DNA of 64,000 bases from Dendrophyllia cribrosa. Taxonomy: Eukaryota > Cnidaria > Anthozoa > Scleractinia > Dendrophylliidae. This document shows, piece after piece, positions 55,661 to 64,000 of this stretch. Positions within the stretch are counted from its first letter, which is position 1. Every line of letters starts with the position of its first letter. The translations under genes were made by a program, and so were the position numbers. Location of the stretch: NCBI GenBank assembly GCA_024195265.1, contig JAJLRJ010000010.1, positions 8,754,003-8,818,002 on the forward strand, read 5' to 3'. The notes beneath the pieces are model-generated. The model was given only the letters and a program-made list of their open reading frames with translations, was not told where the DNA came from and did not search any database.

Positions 55661-55714
55661 CTGTTTGTGTGACGGTTTTTTGGGTCTCCCCGTTAGTTTT
55701 TACGGGGGAGACAA

Positions 55715-55880
55715 TTCCGTCGTCCCGCGTCCAGGCCCCTATCCTGGAGGTTCATTTGGTCGCGATGGACGTTTCAGGCCACAGCACTACCGGCCGGGAA
55801 CCTTTCCCCGACGCTGTTTTAATTGTAGAAGAGTTGGTCATTTTGCTAGGGATTGCCCATTAGTCTCCAAGGCTGTTTAA
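55715..55880 (+). pseudogene. YR retroelement: Gag C-terminus with CCHC zinc knuckle
   Basis: The frame reads PGPYPGGSFGRDGRFRPQHY, then RCFNCRRVGHFARDCP, a perfect Cx2Cx4Hx4C knuckle that binds nucleic acid in Gag proteins, and ends at TAA 55878-55880. The N-terminal side runs into the satellite, so the protein is truncated. Confidence 0.75.
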
Positions 55881-56034
55881 AAGTTACGTTTCTTTGCCAT
55901 ATATTGGAGTTTCAGTGCCTTTGATCGTTTGCCTTGTTAATTATTTCTGTGTTCTTCTGTATGAAGTCCACGACTCATTTAAGTTTGCTTCGTCAATTAT
56001 TTTGTGTTTGTTTCGCTTGCCTTAAGCTAACCGC

Positions 56035-56130
56035 TGGTATGCCTTCGATGGGGTCTTCTTATACCCTTAATTGCTCTGTCCCTGGACGGGGTATTTCGGG
56101 GCTGCTTCGCGGTTGGCTTTTCCCCTTTCC
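56035..56130 (+). repeat. Internal direct repeat, copy 1
   Basis: atacccttaattgctctgtc and cctggacggggtatttcggg, continuing to gcttttcccctttcc, recur at 57062-57155 with few differences. Confidence 0.9.
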
Positions 56131-56177
56131 TATATCATGTTTCATTGGCGCCTTTTTCGTTGTCCTTTTGTTTTAGG

Positions 56178-56480
56178 CGCCCCCGTGCAAAACCTCGTTA
56201 TGATTTTCGCCCGGACGAAGTCTCTTCAAATTTTGTTCAGTGGTACAATTGGAAAGGGGAAGAGCCTCGCGTTGCAGGCCCTAACCCCTCGCCCCACATG
56301 GTTTCCAAGGGAATCGCTCATGCCACTCCTCAAGGTGTTATTTTCCGAGATCCCAGTAGTTTTGTGGCTGGGAAACTGAGTTGGCACCAGTCTTACTGGA
56401 AGTTCATTCTGTCAGAACACCCAAAGAAAGATGAGATTTTATCCTACATCGTCCGGGGGGTCGACATTTCATTCCGGTTT
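56178..56480 (+). pseudogene. YR retroelement: reverse-transcriptase leader fragment, copy 1
   Basis: The frame has RPRAKPRYDFRPDEVSSNFV, QWYNWKGEEPRVAGPNPSPH, KGIAHATPQGVIFRDPSSFV and AGKLSWHQSYWKFILSEHPK. To my knowledge this segment precedes the RT domain in DIRS/Ngaro-type elements of cnidarians, though I cannot search to prove it. It stops soon after VRGVDISF, before any catalytic RT motif. Confidence 0.6.
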
Positions 56481-56639
56481 TTCCATAGTTTGTATTAGTT
56501 TTGCCTTTCATTGTTTTGTGGCTTCATATCTTTAAGGTCGTAAAGTTTGCAATAGAGCTTTTTGAGTTATGGGGAGAGTTACGGTCATCTGTGTATTTTG
56601 TTGGGACCTTACCGCCCTGCCTAGCTTTCGTTCAATTTG

Positions 56640-57050
56640 CAGTCTGTGTGACTATTTTTCAGTCTGTGTGACTACAAAACTTTTCATTTTCAGTCTGCGT
56701 GACAAAATCTGGGTTGCAAGTCTCGGTTTTTCAGCCTGTGTGACTACAGAAATTTTCATTTTCTTGTCTGAGTGTCACAAGTTTGTGTGACTATTATTCA
56801 CCCTGCGTGACTTCAAAACTTCCATTTTTTCAGTCTGTGTGACAAGTCGCTGTGACAATTTTCATTCTGTGTGACTACAAAACTTTCTATTTCTTGTCTG
56901 CGGTATAAGTCTCTGTTACAATTATTTGCCCTGTGTGATCACTAAACTTTCAGTTGTTTAGCCTTACAATTTTCCATCTGTGTGCATGGGGTAACCTTTA
57001 GTTTTCTCCGTCCGTGTGTCAAATCTTTAGTTTCACGTTTTTGTATTAAA
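56640..57050. repeat. Second, diverged CTGTGTGAC array
   Basis: Units such as cagtctgtgtgactattttt and ctgcgtgac, less regular than in 54230-55660. Confidence 0.8.
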
Positions 57051-57061
57051 GCTTCCGCTTA

Positions 57062-57155
57062 GTATGTCTTCAATGGGGTTATCTAATACCCTTAATTGCT
57101 CTGTCCCTGGACGGGGTATTTCGGGGCTGCTTCGCGGTTAGCTTTTCCCCTTTCC
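57062..57155 (+). repeat. Internal direct repeat, copy 2
   Basis: Second copy of 56035-56130. Confidence 0.9.
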
Positions 57156-57210
57156 TTTTGTTTACTAGTCCTTCGTCGTTTTGCTCCTTTGGGCCTCTCC
57201 ATTTTGCTCC

Positions 57211-57345
57211 ATTGGGCCTCTCCATGTAAAAGGCCTCGCTGTGACTTCAATCCGGGCGCAGTTTTTATGCATACCATCCGGTGGTGTAATTGGAAAGGGG
57301 GAAAAGCACCGTGTAGCAAGCCCGGTCCCTTCGTCCCCTCCTAGA
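57211..57345 (+). pseudogene. YR retroelement: reverse-transcriptase leader fragment, copy 2 (degenerate)
   Basis: RPRCDFNPGAVFMHTIRWCN followed by WKGGKAPCSKPGP mirrors RPRYDFRPD...WYNWKGEEP of the first copy, at a similar distance after the internal direct repeat. The body has thus been duplicated in part. Confidence 0.55.
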
Positions 57346-57538
57346 ATGTGGCGTCCTCGCATAAGGCTTTTAATGAACTTAAGAATTTCAGGCCTGCCTT
57401 CCTGTAACTCATGCGGCTAAAAGTCAGGAGTAAGGTTAGGAATTTTGAGTTGTGGGGAGAGATACGTTTTTTTCCCACGGTTTTGCCCATGGTTTATCAT
57501 TCTGTTATTTATTGAGTTATCCGGAAGCGGCCGCCGTA

Positions 57539-57613
57539 GGGCTCGCTTCTTCCCATAACTCATTCTAGCTTGGGGTGTTTGGGAGTGGGGGCTCCAGTGG
57601 GAATATATTACTA
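57539..57613 (+). repeat. Split direct repeat B1
   Basis: gggctcgcttcttcccataa through ggctccagtgggaatatattacta, identical to B2 at 57874-57948 (offset 335). Confidence 0.9.
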
Positions 57614-57801
57614 TTCTCACTGGTGCCATCACGCACAAACACTCCCAAATCCGCTAGAATTCTATTGTTTCTACACCCGTGCATCCGTGAGCCAGTAGGG
57701 GGTGGTGTTATGCATATATTAGGTGGTTTTGCATAAATAGGCCGTCGTTATCCGGTTTATTCCTCTCTTCGTTTGAACGGCCGCCAGACGTCCGCTTGGC
57801 G
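57612..57801 (+). repeat. Split direct repeat A2
   Basis: Identical to A1. Joined to the end of B1, as expected for a Ngaro/PAT right end. Confidence 0.9.
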
Positions 57802-57873
57802 CCCCTCCCTCCTCCCCGCAGCGATGACTAGACGTGTTCTTTCATTTTTGAGCTCCCGCTCCCTTTCGCCTCC

Positions 57874-57948
57874 GGGCTCGCTTCTTCCCATAACTCATTC
57901 TAGCTTGGGGTGTTTGGGAGTGGGGGCTCCAGTGGGAATATATTACTA
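57874..57948 (+). repeat. Split direct repeat B2 (right end of the element)
   Basis: Identical to B1. Flanking sequence after cta is unrelated host repeat. Confidence 0.9.
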
Positions 57949-57959
57949 GGTGAAAGGTC

Positions 57960-58760
57960 GGAAGCACAAGAATTAAGATTAATATTGACGACCGGGCTAT
58001 TTTTCAATTTTAGCAATTCTCAAAAACAGTATTACCCGACCGTCTGCACAATACATTTAGACCGTACAAAAGTTCACAAAAACAACTTTTTCTCCGTCTA
58101 GAATAACTATTACGACTATTTTCCGAAAATACAGTTGTTCATTGTCAAAAAATGCCCGAGAAACTGATTTGGAAATCAAAAATACACAAAAGGCATATTT
58201 GCATAAGGCGACGCGAGTATAAAATCTAAGTCTTGTTTTGTTTACATAAAATCGCTTTTCAATCTCTGTAATGAATGAACAAACACATAAAAATGGACAA
58301 CACAATCTTCTTTCGAAAAATTTCATTCAAATCTCCATGAGTTTGTTTAAAAGCAAACGCATACCATGTATAGCGCATCGAGGCCGAGCCGTGTCTTTGA
58401 TGAAATTCAAGAAATTAATACAACTAAATTTAAGCTACACGTTTATAAACAATTCTCCAAAACATAACGACAACACAAACAAAACGTCAATCACAGATTG
58501 ATATCAAGATAAATTCCCATCGAAAAATGTAATTTGTTTTACCTTTAAGTCCCTCCGGCGACTACTGTACTTGGAAATTCTTTAAATCTCCGCTTTGGTG
58601 CTGAAATCCGTAAAACGAACCCATCTCTTCACATTGCTAAAACCGTATATAGTTCCTCGAAGCAAGATTTTATCCCTGAAAGTTCTTCTCTTTCCACTAA
58701 AGCGGCTTCTGAGTATCCCTTAATTAGTATCCTGTCTTGAGTAGCAAACCGCCAAAAAAA
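57960..58760. repeat. Dispersed repeat, copy B
   Basis: Diverged colinear match to 22140-22700, same orientation. Confidence 0.72.
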
Positions 58761-59044
58761 AATGTTGGGTAATAACGACTTTAACAAGTGTTTACCGAGC
58801 TGACGGCTGTGTAGCCGCGCGAAAAACAAAGCCTCAAAGATCCCGGATGTTTTGTGGCGTCACACGCGCATGTTTTGCGACGTCATACGCGCCAGCGAGC
58901 TAGCCCAACGCGTACGGCGGGCGTTCGGCGGCGGACGTTCGGCGGGCGCACAACGCGCCCGCGAAACTTTTGCTAGCCATGACCATGAAAAATGACGGCA
59001 TAGGTTCTATGAGTATGGTGCTTCGCCGGGCCTTCGGCCCTCGT

Positions 59045-59339
59045 GCTCCGCTATAAAAGTTATACCAATAAATATTGTTTTTCTTCATTCAATGGTACAA
59101 ACATGCAAATTTCAAAAATTATGGCTGTCAAAATCTTGTTGCCATGGAAACATCAAGTTACGTGATCAATAAAGTGTCATATGAAATTGTTGCCAGATAA
59201 ATTTTAGGAAAATTCACAAAGTTTGATGGCGTTTGAATTCATATTAAATAAGTTACGAATGTTGAAAGTTAGCGCGGGCACTTTGTGCCCTCCTCCTCCC
59301 CCCCCCCCCCCCCCCCCCCCCCCCCCAGGCTGAATAGGG
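59045..59339. repeat. Right-half copy of the piggyBac-type MITE
   Basis: gttgccagataaattttagg, gcgggcactttgtgccc, a poly-C run (59299-59326) and ctgaatagggTTAA match the right half of 40691-41228. The left half is replaced by unrelated GC-rich DNA. Confidence 0.8.
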
Positions 59340-59343
59340 TTAA

Positions 59344-61435
59344 GTACGTGCCTGAGAGATTTTTCCTTTTATTGTTCTCTGTTGTTCTTTTTGATCTTAG
59401 TAATAAGTCTCTAATACACTCAAAAGATATTTATTTTGGCTCTAGCGCTTCGAGTTTTGGACGGATTTTAAATGTAATGGTACGAGAAGAAACCTCTAGG
59501 TTTCAGCTTGCCTGTTGCGAGGTTTGGAAGATGCGCGATGGGCATTTCTTGGTGAAAATAGGCTCGGCGCTGGACCGGTCCAAAATCCAGCTTTCCTCCC
59601 TTGTCTCTCTACTATACGCTCAGGTAAACGTCCGATGCAAAACCCTTCAAATCGCTTAAATTCGCAGTTTTCAGCTTCAAGAACGACACCACACAACATT
59701 TCAGGTAAAAAAAGTACGTTTATTTCGATCTTTTATATGAATATTTATCACAGTATATTACGATAAGTGAACCTTTTCGATATTCCCGTGCATTTCCTCT
59801 AAATTCAAAAAATACGAACGATCACGCAGTTTGTGTGGGCTCCCGTTGGCTTCCCAGGTAGTGTTTCTTCATCACAGCTGAAAGAGTCTAAGATTGATAT
59901 AATAATGGCATATTACAATTGTTTTCAACTCCTCAGAGTTTATTCTGCGTTTAAGTTGCGTGTCTCGAGGCTAGGCTGTACTTTTTGGATGTCAAAACTG
60001 CGAAAACATCGTTCAAACCGATAGAATAATAATTCAAAAAAGCTACGATAACAGTTACAGACTTCCAATTACACCACTTGGGACGATGCAGTAAGATTGC
60101 GATTCACTATGCAATGTTCGGTGATTTCGATGGCATCGAAAATGGTGGATTTCACCGTTTGAGTGCGCAGTGCATTTTGGTTGACTAGGGTCCTTAAATA
60201 AGGAGTAATTAGCATTTTCATTGATATTCGTCGCATTATAGTGTTATTCCTTTGAACAGTTCTAAAATGCTCCAAAATGCTCCGCGATATCGTCCTGAAA
60301 ATGTATTGTAAAAAGCGCTTAAATTTGGCTACTTGCAATATGAGACACGAGTAGTACAAAAATAGACAGGCTAAACACTACCCCCACTCGTCGCAAAAAT
60401 GTATTTTAAAAGCCTAAAGTATAAAGCTTTCCCAGTAAGACTTCAGAGAGAATTGCGCCTTTAGATCACAGTTATGAATTTGTTCGATGCTTGATTGATA
60501 TTCGATGATATTGACTTTCTGATCTCGGCGGATTATCTCTCAAATTGATAGGAGGATTTCATCAGGTCCATCATCTGTCCAGAGCCGTTAGAATTATTCC
60601 TCGCGAAGCGAGGGCCGAAGGCCCGAGCGTAGCGAGGTTAATAAATTTGACGGCCGAAGGCCGCTCGGGTGCTCGGGTCTCGGGAGCTGAGCCGCGCCAA
60701 ATCGAGCGAAAAATATATATATATATATATATATACTGAAGATGTCGTGCAGTTGCCTGGCAACAAAAATCGCGACCGCTGACAATGGCGCGCTCTCATG
60801 TTTATTCATGGCCGCGAATGGCGGCCGGGCTGTCTGTGAAAAAGTGTTTACTTTCGGTTAAACACGACCAATTTCTGATGCAAATGAGAAAGAACAGCAA
60901 ACACAACAACGCTGGATTCAACAAGTGGCTAGAAATCCTTTCCCGAGAAGATTAACCACCGAAACCCCGCTGGAGCGAGAACGGCGACTTGAAATTCACG
61001 TAAATTCAGCGCGATCGAGCAACGAAGAAACAACGACAGCATCGATTACAAAGACTTCGAACAGCCTAGGCACATCGTTTGAGTTGGTTCAAACGCCTTG
61101 ACCAAATGCCTCCATTAGAATTCTGAACGAAACCGATCAGAAGAGGCGACACCGACTGGAAGTGTTCGACAAAATGATTCTGTTTATAGACGCAACGAGA
61201 GGCGGCAAGAATTACACGATCAGCTAAATACTCGTGACGAATATCTTTTATACGGTAGGGTAAAGCAAACACTTATTACAGGAAAGGCTCAAAGAAGAAG
61301 AACGATTAAGAAATCTAGCTCAAACCACCGCACTTTAATCCGCTCTTTAATGCTCTTCAATTGAAATAACCTACATTTAAAGGCAAGTATAAGCTTAAGT
61401 TTAAGTATACAACCCTCCATAAATTCTGTCATAAA
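59344..61435. other. No confident gene
   Basis: Scattered short ORFs on both strands without domains. At 60600-60700 there is a GC-rich stretch of gcgaagcgagggccgaaggc-type short repeats followed by a TA microsatellite (60713-60735). Confidence 0.45.
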
Positions 61436-62560
61436 TTATTCTTTAATCTACCTTTTGCAAAAAAAAAAAAAAAATTTTAAGTAGCTAAACAACTGACAGG
61501 CAGATCATAAGAGGATATTTTTTCAATATAAAAAATTGGTACTCAAACACTGGAAACTATTGTCTTAGTACATGCTGTAAATTCTCGCTAAGGTCACTAC
61601 GGAACTTTGATATATTAAAAAGATTAAATGACATGGAAAGGTGCAAGAAAACTGGTCTGATCTGATGGAAGCCAAAACTCTTTCCAGCACATATATATAG
61701 TTCTACAAAATGTATCCATGGTGTCAACATGTAATTTCTCTTTCAAATATGATCAAAACTACAGATAACACAGGTGGAAATTATTTCACAAATATACAAC
61801 ATTTGCATAATGTAGCATTATTTGTGAATGAGCAGTGAGCGAAATATACTTTGTATACGCTATCTTGAGTTTACGGTATTCCTTGCAAAATACGTCAATA
61901 GGAAATAATATTCAAATGGTTTAGTAAGGAGAATTTCTGTCTACAATTTTCATTTTGTAAGAAAAAACAATTTTCTGTTAGCAATCGTGACCAGCTAATG
62001 TGTAGCAACTGTATAGATAAACACATGACACATCAACATTACTGCTTCACATTTATTATTGGAATGGTGATTAGTATCTCAAATCTCCTCACAATATCAG
62101 TGTATGAACAAGTACAAAGATTATGCAAGTTGAGAACCTGATCACCTTTAACATGAGTTGTCTGTGGAAATTGAATACAAATTCACTGTAGTTATATGAC
62201 TATGTGAACTGTATTGACACCAGTAAGGAGAATGTACATCTACAAATTAACTTTCATTTTGAGATTTTTAAAAGGGTTAAATTGTCATGAAGGCCTAAGT
62301 CCTGATCTTAACCTACTAATTCTCCATCCTGGTCTCTATACATTGCTTATGATATTTGCAGAGAATCTGTTGCTTCATTTTGAATATTCACGTGTAACTT
62401 TTGTAATCAATTTTGTAATTCTCATGACCTATATCCAAAATATAGTTTTAACTCCTGCAATCTCAACCATTCAAGCGAATAAAGAAATGGATTAGCTTGA
62501 TTCACAGAATATAGAACAACAGCTACAACAGTATGTAAAGGGAACAGGTTAATTTTGAGA
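61436..62560 (+). repeat. Direct duplication, unit 1
   Basis: attctttaatctaccttttg ... aaatgacatgga (61438-61640) and catcaacattactgcttcac ... ggattag (62032-62493) recur in order in unit 2. About 390 bases (61640-62030) are present only here. Confidence 0.88.
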
Positions 62561-62617
62561 GATAGCACTCACAAGCTTCAAAAAGGAAATTTAATCAAGA
62601 CAGCAATAGTTACCTGT

Positions 62618-63420
62618 TATTCTTTTAATCTACCTTTTGCAAAATAAAAAAATAAAATTAAGTAGCTAAACAACTGACAGGCAGATCATAAGAGGATATT
62701 TTTTCAATATAAAAAATTAGTACTCTAACACTGGAAACTATTGTCTTAGTACATGCTGTAAATTGATGATTATTGATATTCTCGCTAAGGTCACTAAGGA
62801 ACTTTGATATAAGATTAAATGACATGGAACATCAACATTACTGCTTCACATTTATTATTGGAATGGTGATCAGTATCTCAAATCTCCTCACAATATCAGT
62901 GTACGAACAAGTACATAGATTATGCAAGTTGAGAACCTGATCACCTTTAACATGAGTTGTCTGTGGAAATTGAATACAAATTCACTGTAGTTATGTGACT
63001 ATGTGAACTGTATTGACACCAGTAAGAAGAATGTACATCTACAAATTAATTTTGATTTCGAGATTTTTAAAACGGTTAACTTGTCATGAAGGCCTAAGTC
63101 CTGGTCTTAACCTACGAATTCTCCATCCTGGTCTCTATACATTGCTTATGATATTTGCAGAAAATCTGTTTGTTCATCTTGAATATTCATGTTTAACTTT
63201 TGTAATCAATTTCGTAATTATTCTCATGACCTGTATCCAAAATATAGTTTTAACTCCTGCAATCTCAACCATTCAAGCGAATAGTGAATTGGATTAGCAA
63301 TTATTTGATACACAGTATATAGAACAACAGCTACAGCAGTATGTAAAGGGAACTGGTTAATTTTGGGAGATAGCACTCACAAGCTTCAAAAAGGAAATTT
63401 AATCAAGACAGCAGGAGTTA
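62618..63420 (+). repeat. Direct duplication, unit 2 (with an internal deletion)
   Basis: Second copy of the 61436-62560 unit, roughly 95 percent similar by eye, missing the 390-base middle. Each unit has a matching 93-94 residue frame starting MTPVRRMYIYKL (non-ATG reading possible), but substitutions and the lack of a known domain argue against a gene. Confidence 0.85.
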
Positions 63421-64000
63421 CCTGAATTCCTGATAAACAAACTTTCACCCAATCAAAATAAACAGAACACCACTGCATATTGTCCTGGACCCATGTCCAC
63501 AACAATACTATACATCCACTTTCAGATCAATTTTCTTTCGGGCAAAAATTAATGAACAAAGGTTGGGGGGGGGGGGGGGTTGTGGAAATAAGGGCCCTAG
63601 GATATTTTGATACCCAGTCCCATAGCAGTTACAGTGACCCACAGCTCACAACCCAAAACTGACCAGTACCAGTTCCCATTTATTATAATTTAAGAATACA
63701 GGGCACTAAGTACAAGTTAAATCGAAGCGACTGGCGACAAGAATGTCTCAGCTTTAAATTTCAGGGCCATTGCCGGCATGCAACCCAACCTCTCCTCCAG
63801 TCAAATCAGAAATTCCATCTCTCCCACATTGCTAAAATTTTGCAGTGCATCCTCCCCCGAGCTTCGCGAGGTTCTGCGATACACGTATTTCTAGTTTTAT
63901 TTCTTTATGCCGTTGTTCGGTGCTAGCTCTATTAGTATACATTGCGGTTTCTTTGGATCACTTTTGTTGCAAGATAAATACTTATCGGCTAAAGTTTGTT
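63421..64000. other. No gene seen
   Basis: Contains a poly-G run at 63565-63579. Otherwise unremarkable to the window edge. Confidence 0.5.

Larger units (their letters stand above)
53592..57948 (+). mobile_element. Tyrosine-recombinase (Ngaro/PAT-type) retroelement with split direct repeats
   Basis: A 190-base repeat A occurs, apparently identical, at 53592-53781 (A1) and 57612-57801 (A2). A 75-base repeat B occurs at 57539-57613 (B1) and 57874-57948 (B2). The order A1 - body - B1 - A2 - B2, with B1 overlapping A2 by two bases, is the split-direct-repeat structure of DIRS-group tyrosine-recombinase retrotransposons of the Ngaro/PAT kind. The body has Gag-like pieces with a CCHC knuckle, two reverse-transcriptase leader fragments and a large satellite, but no full RT, RNase H or recombinase. 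It is non-autonomous, and identical repeats mean recent activity. Confidence 0.82.

Noticed and set aside
59285..59659. Proline-rich ORF start (PPPPPPPPP)
   Set aside because: The prolines come from the poly-C run at the end of a MITE copy.
62214..63297. Paired 93-94 residue ORFs
   Set aside because: They are duplicates of one sequence within the direct duplication and have no recognisable domain; the duplication explains the match.

Overview
The window is eukaryotic nuclear DNA, and I infer an anthozoan cnidarian, most likely a coral or sea anemone relative. The reasons are intron-rich genes with GT/AG borders and phase-1 extracellular domain exons, a low-GC background, tRNA-derived SINE heads, and many element families (RTE and L1 LINEs, Polinton, DIRS/Ngaro-type and long-inverted-repeat DNA elements) typical of those genomes. 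There are no prokaryotic operons, no rRNA and no CRISPR array. The species cannot be named from the sequence alone.

Bases 1-23.7 kb hold the 3' part of one plus-strand gene for a transmembrane receptor tyrosine kinase (RTK). It has two fibronectin type III exons (121-423, 3033-3293), proline-rich or serine/threonine-rich stalk micro-exons (545, 7591, 8161, 8358; the last two are a tandem exon duplication), a transmembrane exon (9255-9359) and an eight-exon kinase domain (12018-21828), with a possible last exon at 23548-23643. Exon phases chain without conflict from 12018 to 23643, except for a one-base deficit in exon 14479-14665. At least one juxtamembrane exon between 9359 and 12018 is unresolved. 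The introns carry a SINE, a Harbinger-like element with a Cys-rich ORF, an RTE LINE with one nonsense codon, several foldback elements and a 3.9-kb TTAA-flanked element with about 1-kb inverted repeats.

Bases 24-34.9 kb are mobile DNA: palindromes, TA microsatellites, a tRNA-like sequence, an inverted pair of one dispersed repeat (26.9-27.95 and 32.16-33.0 kb) carrying different nested elements, tandem arrays, and an L1-type LINE on the minus strand.

Bases 34.95-45.0 kb are a decayed Polinton/Maverick (adintovirus-like) element. It keeps a protein-primed family B DNA polymerase, a VLTF3-like late transcription factor, a chromodomain integrase, a parvovirus-type phospholipase A2-like protein, a coiled-coil protein, the start of a packaging ATPase and one further virus-like protein. 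No capsid or protease gene was recognised; foreign DNA interrupts the element inside the ATPase gene. Nearly all of its genes have stops or frameshifts.

Bases 47.0-49.3 kb carry two plus-strand Ig-domain exons, probably the 5' part of a second receptor gene that could be a tandem relative of the first. Bases 53.59-57.95 kb form a compact element with split direct repeats (A1 ... B1-A2-B2), the hallmark of tyrosine-recombinase retrotransposons (Ngaro/PAT group). Inside are Gag-like pieces with a CCHC knuckle, two copies of a reverse-transcriptase leader region, and a 1.4-kb satellite with a higher-order period of about 350 bp. The rest, to 64 kb, is dispersed repeats and a direct duplication at 61.4-63.4 kb.
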